64,000 bases of DNA from Alphaproteobacteria bacterium. Its GTDB lineage: Bacteria > Pseudomonadota > Alphaproteobacteria > Rickettsiales > SXRF01. The stretch is from positions 179,133-243,132 of the forward strand of contig JAGVLO010000007.1 of the NCBI GenBank assembly GCA_020049775.1, written 5' to 3'. The notes beneath the pieces were generated by a model that had not been told where the DNA came from, did no database searches, and was given only the letters and a program-made list of their open reading frames with translations. This document shows, one piece after another, positions 59,563-64,000 of this stretch (the stretch's first letter is position 1; the number at the start of each line of letters is the position of its first letter). A program made the translations under genes and the position numbers.

Positions 59563-60597
59563 CTATCTAATGGTTTCTTTATCTTTGGCCTGCCCGCCAG
59601 ATTGCATAACGCGATCCGCCCATGAGCCGACGTCTTTGCTCCATTTAAAGTAATCATCCGGCTTGAACGCAGGGTTAAATTTGTTCATATTCGAAAGTGT
59701 GGCCGTGGCCTTGGCCTGATTTTTTATCAACGTAAAAATCGTTTCCCTGTCTTCCGCCGATAATGGCTTGACGCTGTCATAGCCTTTCAGAAAAGCTTCC
59801 GCTTTCTCATAAAATATCTTTGCATTTACACCATCTTCTTTCCATGGAGTGGTGCTGCCCCAGGTCATGGCCACCGCGACATCCTGAAAGGGAATACCAC
59901 GCCCCGCTGATTCTATATCTATCAGTGTCACCTGCCCGTTTTCGCCAACAATCATGTTACCAGGGTGTGCATCACGATGCACAAGGCCAGATTTCAATCG
60001 TTTTGTTGGCATGTCATACGCCACTTCGCGCAGATCTTTTGCCGATTGCATGATGCTTCCAAGCATCGGCTTGTCGTCACGCAGCCAATTTTTCACTTCG
60101 TTTTTTTCAGCAGCATCTGCCATGCGCAACAGTTCTGCGCCAGCGCGCCAGCTTGCTGATTCATGGTTTGGATCTATGTGATGATCGTGGAAAAATTGCT
60201 CACTCAATGTATGTGTCTTGGCCAGCGCCTTCCCAAACGCTTCCATATCCGCTTCCGTAAGGTCTATGAACGAATTGCTTTTTCCCTTCACAAATTCACT
60301 TACGACAAATTTATCGCCTGATGGCAACTCACCAATGCCACCCACTGGCCGCGCCACTGGCGCACCGTTTTCATAAAAATAATGATGAAGCTTATGCATA
60401 TCTTCTGAAGCAGAGGCATGCGCCGTACTGATTGAAACAACATATGCGCCATGGTCGGTGGAAATTTTATGGGTAGAACGCCGCGCCCCGCCTGAAAGCT
60501 TTTCAGGTTCGCCTGCCAATGAAACGGGCCTTTTCTCCGCATCGCTTATATGGCGGAGAATAGCGCTTATTTGGGATGGCAGTAGCTTATCTGTCAT
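59563..60597 (-). CDS. Aminoglycoside phosphotransferase/choline kinase-family (APH-fold) protein
   Basis: LVHRDAHPGNMIVGENGQVTLIDIESAGRG catalytic and metal-binding motifs. Confidence 0.8.
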   Translation of the reverse strand: MTDKLLPSQISAILRHISDAEKRPVSLAGEPEKLSGGARRSTHKISTDHGAYVVSISTAHASASEDMHKLHHYFYENGAPVARPVGGIGELPSGDKFVVSEFVKGKSNSFIDLTEADMEAFGKALAKTHTLSEQFFHDHHIDPNHESASWRAGAELLRMADAAEKNEVKNWLRDDKPMLGSIMQSAKDLREVAYDMPTKRLKSGLVHRDAHPGNMIVGENGQVTLIDIESAGRGIPFQDVAVAMTWGSTTPWKEDGVNAKIFYEKAEAFLKGYDSVKPLSAEDRETIFTLIKNQAKATATLSNMNKFNPAFKPDDYFKWSKDVGSWADRVMQSGGQAKDKETIR

Positions 60598-60676
60598 CCG
60601 CTACAATATCACGCGCGAACATTAACCATTGTTAAGTTTTAATGAAAAACACAGAAAATAAAATATCCAGACAAAT

Positions 60677-62227
60677 TCAATCGCCTATCCATTGCACCTT
60701 ATAAAGGTCAAAGCGCCGATCCTTCATATTTCGTACAGTACCCTCATTACGCGAAAGCATAAGGTTTTCAGGGCGCAGGTCTGCAAAACAAACCATTTCT
60801 ACATTAGGATCTGCCATCGTCGCAATTCCATCGCGCGTGAAGTTAAAGTCACACGGGGTAAGTATGCCACTCTGCGCGTAATGAATATCCATGTTCTCAA
60901 CGTCAGGAAGGTTACCTACCACACCCGACATCACGACAAACATCTGGTTTTCAACCGCACGCGCCTGACAGCAATAGCGAACGCGCATATAGCCTTGCCG
61001 TTCGTCAGTACAGAATGGAACGAAAAGGAATAGCGCGCCCTGATCTGCCAGATGCCGTGCAAGCTCTGGGAACTCGGCATCATAACAAATCAGCACACCT
61101 ATAGGACCGCAATCTGTGGGGATAACATCCAGCTGCTTTCCTCCTTTGATGTTCCACCAGAAACGCTCATTAGGAGTCGGATGTATCTTGGTCTGTGAAT
61201 AGACCGAACCGTCACGAAGGAAAATATAAGAAATATTATAAATATCGTCACCACGACGAGTGGGGTGTGAGCCGGCAATGATGTTTACATTGCGGCGTAT
61301 TGCCTGCTGCTCCATGAAGGCGATGAAACGGTCTGTATAAGAGGTCAGCCACTCAATAGATTGTGCAGGATTTAATTTTTCTTTGTGCGCGGAAAGCAAA
61401 GGCACTGTAAGCATTTCTGGAAACAATACAAAATCCGACTTGTAATCAGATGCCACCTCTATGAAGTAAGACAATTGTTGCTCAAACTCATCCTCAGATT
61501 TTACTTTACGAACCTGAAACTGTACGGACGCAATGCGCACGGTTTTCGGAAGTCGGGATATATTCTTTAACGCTAGTGTTCCTTTACTATCTGCTATAAG
61601 CGGATTGCGCCAAAGCAAGTGTGCGGCATACCCCGCAGACTCCTTGTCATGCCTCAGATAGTCCGGCAATATACCTATCAGTTCAAATCCATTGGCAAGC
61701 TGGAAGGTAAGTACGGGGTCACGTAATTTCTTGGATTTTACCAGATCTACATATTGTTCGATTGTTTGGACTTTCTTTCGGCGCTTGGCAAACCCCGGAA
61801 GCCTGCCGCCAAAGATAATGCCTTTAAGCTTCAGGCTCTGGCAAAGCTTTTTCCTGACGCTGTATAGGCGCTGCCCGATACGCAGGGAACGATGCTCCGG
61901 ATCCACGCACACTTCCATGCCATATAGATGGCTGCCATTTTCATCATGACGCGAGGCATAACCATGCCCGGTAATTTCACGCCAAGTATGAGGCCTAAGT
62001 GCCGTATCCCCAATAATGAATGTCGCACAATAACCAATAACCTTCCCTTCATATTCAGCAATAAATTGCCCTTCGGGAAATGTATTGATATGGCCACGGA
62101 TATGTTCCTGCTGAAAACTATGCTCGCCATACACGCGCTGGCTAAGCCCTGCGACAGCCGCAGCGTCCATCAAACTTGCATTACGAATAATAATTTTGGC
62201 GTCAGAAAGTTTGCGCATTTTCCTCAA
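60677..62227 (-). CDS. Bifunctional GNAT N-acetyltransferase / carbon-nitrogen hydrolase (nitrilase-like)
   Basis: N-terminal GNAT (VCVDPEHRSLRIGQRLY), C-terminal nitrilase FPEMLT...KIHPTPNE...GVLICYDAEFPELAR. Confidence 0.9.
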   Translation of the reverse strand: MRKMRKLSDAKIIIRNASLMDAAAVAGLSQRVYGEHSFQQEHIRGHINTFPEGQFIAEYEGKVIGYCATFIIGDTALRPHTWREITGHGYASRHDENGSHLYGMEVCVDPEHRSLRIGQRLYSVRKKLCQSLKLKGIIFGGRLPGFAKRRKKVQTIEQYVDLVKSKKLRDPVLTFQLANGFELIGILPDYLRHDKESAGYAAHLLWRNPLIADSKGTLALKNISRLPKTVRIASVQFQVRKVKSEDEFEQQLSYFIEVASDYKSDFVLFPEMLTVPLLSAHKEKLNPAQSIEWLTSYTDRFIAFMEQQAIRRNVNIIAGSHPTRRGDDIYNISYIFLRDGSVYSQTKIHPTPNERFWWNIKGGKQLDVIPTDCGPIGVLICYDAEFPELARHLADQGALFLFVPFCTDERQGYMRVRYCCQARAVENQMFVVMSGVVGNLPDVENMDIHYAQSGILTPCDFNFTRDGIATMADPNVEMVCFADLRPENLMLSRNEGTVRNMKDRRFDLYKVQWIGD

Positions 62228-62331
62228 TCAATGATTGCTTACCAACTATAATTGATAACACGCAAATCAGATTGGGCAATTACAAATGCCACATTCTGCG
62301 GAATATGAATTTAATCTAGTAAACAGAAATT

Positions 62332-62733
62332 TTACCAGCGTGCAGCAGCAGGCATTTCCTTGGCTTCAAATTTGATGCTTTGCATCAGCGCCGTAGCGAG
62401 ATCGCGCAATGTAATATCTTTGCCATCAAGTTTAGAGAATGTATCCTTGGCCTTGCGTGCATCCAATGTGCCTGCGCTGCCTTGCAGCCCTGCCCATGGG
62501 GAAGGTGTGAAGGCATACAGAAATGCTTGCTTGTCGCCTTTTGGGAAACCATCCGCGAGTTTTTCTGGTAAATATGCGCCATGTGACGGCATATGAAATT
62601 CTGTCATCACGCCAAAAGACTGAAGCAGACGCTCGGTTGCTTGACGCACTTCTTTATCTTCTCCCGCAGGGCGGATGTATATCATCCCGCTTTCTACTGC
62701 GACTTTTCCTACCGGTGAGTTCTCGGTTATCAT
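62332..62733 (-). CDS. Hypothetical protein, paralog of 63186-63587 ORF
   Basis: YIRPAGEDKEVRQATERLLQSFG...LPEKLADGFPKGDKQAFLYAF...LDARKAKDTFSKLDGKDITLRDLATALMQS. Confidence 0.65.
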   Translation of the reverse strand: MITENSPVGKVAVESGMIYIRPAGEDKEVRQATERLLQSFGVMTEFHMPSHGAYLPEKLADGFPKGDKQAFLYAFTPSPWAGLQGSAGTLDARKAKDTFSKLDGKDITLRDLATALMQSIKFEAKEMPAAARW

Positions 62734-62867
62734 AACCCCTCCCGCCAGTCTAAGCTGGCTTACAAGGTCATTATGCGCGCAAAGATTTACCTTTGGGTTA
62801 ACTATCAGCTGTATTTACTTAAAATGCGAATTTTTAACATAATACAATAGACTATATTGAAACGCTT

Positions 62868-63071
62868 TTAAGCAAAATCCGACCAGCGGCCATACTGCGA
62901 CATGAAGGCTTCAAAGTCCGGACTGCTCATCTCATCCCGCGCCGGTTGTTTCTGCTGGCGCGGCGTATTGGTACGCTCAACGATTTTGAGCATACGCTGC
63001 GGGTGTTTCTTTTCAAACCATGCCTGCACACTGCCGTGGCTGGCTTGCTTTTTTACTGCGCTTGAACGCAT
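62868..63071 (-). CDS. Small hypothetical protein
   Basis: 67-aa basic ORF between the two paralogs. Confidence 0.45.
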   Translation of the reverse strand: MRSSAVKKQASHGSVQAWFEKKHPQRMLKIVERTNTPRQQKQPARDEMSSPDFEAFMSQYGRWSDFA

Positions 63072-63185
63072 AACTAGCTCCTTTTGGACTCTCTAGTGTT
63101 TAGGGAGGCGCACTATAGCAAAAATGAGTTAAAATGACAAGGCACGTAGTCAAAGACAAAAAACACCATATCAATCAGTTGATTG

Positions 63186-63587
63186 TTATTTACGGGATAG
63201 GTCCCTATTCATCAGAACACGGCTCATAATAACAGCCATGGCCAACTCACGCATACTTACCAGCCGGTTATTCAGCTTAATAAAATTATCCTTCAACTTG
63301 CGGGGGTCCAGTTCCCCTTTCGGGCCGCTTTCAATTTTCAGCGGCTTGGGATCGAACTCATATATAAATGCATCTGGATTCTGCATCGGGAAACCGTCCA
63401 TCAATTTTGCAGGAATGGTTGCGCCCTTGGATGGAAAGAGCAGCATTGGCCGCGCACCATAGTCATGGAACAGGCTTTCGGTCATTTCCTGTGTCGGCTT
63501 GTCAAACACCGCAGGCCGCAGATAGATTTTTTTGCCGTCGAAATAGACAATGCCGGCCGGCCGATCGTCGTTGTAGTCATAGCTCAT
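63186..63587 (-). CDS. Hypothetical protein, paralog of 62332-62733 ORF (start likely MSYDYNDD; ORF opens at 63611)
   Basis: YLRPAVFDKPTQEMTESLFHDYG...IPAKLMDGFPMQNPDAFIYEF...LDPRKLKDNFIKLNNRLVSMRELAMAVIMS. Confidence 0.65.
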   Translation of the reverse strand: MSYDYNDDRPAGIVYFDGKKIYLRPAVFDKPTQEMTESLFHDYGARPMLLFPSKGATIPAKLMDGFPMQNPDAFIYEFDPKPLKIESGPKGELDPRKLKDNFIKLNNRLVSMRELAMAVIMSRVLMNRDLSRK

Positions 63588-63653
63588 AATTGTCCCTTTG
63601 AAGAAACGCATCGTACATGGCTAACGCTAAAATTTAATTAAGCTAAACAAACA

Positions 63654-63683
63654 AAAAAGCCCCCGCATTGCGGAGGCTTTTTT
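63654..63683 (-). terminator. Rho-independent terminator downstream of 16S rRNA (near-symmetric, could act both ways)
   Basis: AAAAAAGCCCCCGC-att-GCGGAGGCTTTTTT. Confidence 0.8.
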
Positions 63684-63800
63684 AATGTTCGGTTGTGTGT
63701 GAGCATCTATGCACAGGTGACGAGGTGTCATGTAAGATGATTTGTTTAACGTCAGAGGTTCAGAATAATTCCAAACATGCGTAATAAACAAAATCCTTAG

Positions 63801-64000
<200 letters not shown>

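Overview
The window is a chromosomal segment that looks alphaproteobacterial: DUF6468/MotE/FliM/FliL flagellar genes, a TIGR02300-type protein, a phasin, and dapF-mtaB-ftsY order. Most of it is housekeeping: lipA, rpoZ, kdpFABC-kdpD, glgX-like, a MacAB/TolC-type exporter, tRNA-Pro, phosphomannomutase, flagellar genes on both sides of a sigma-54-like promoter, a D,D-carboxypeptidase, grpE, ftsX, plsC, rph-rdgB, yceI, a DsbD-like gene, slt, gltA, a flagellin-like gene, ftsY-mtaB-dapF, a GNAT-nitrilase fusion and the 3' end of a 16S rRNA gene. The strongest unexplained signals are: (1) two extra copies of the tRNA-Pro(GGG) 3' end plus its flank, in series downstream of the intact tRNA, delimiting units of one ORF each (cassette-like islet), followed by a GC-rich tandem T2SSF-domain protein that seems to lack membrane helices; (2) a 16S rRNA 3' end followed by a terminator and protein genes rather than an ITS and 23S; (3) a Sec-signal, six-Cys, Thr/Pro-rich secreted protein divergent from a MacAB-TolC-type export operon; (4) tandem paralogous GT-C-like membrane proteins inserted with an ftsX lacking ftsE between grpE and rph; (5) a new-looking paralogous small protein pair next to the 16S gene. 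No CRISPR array, prophage or transposase was recognised. All family names come from reading motifs; no search was run.
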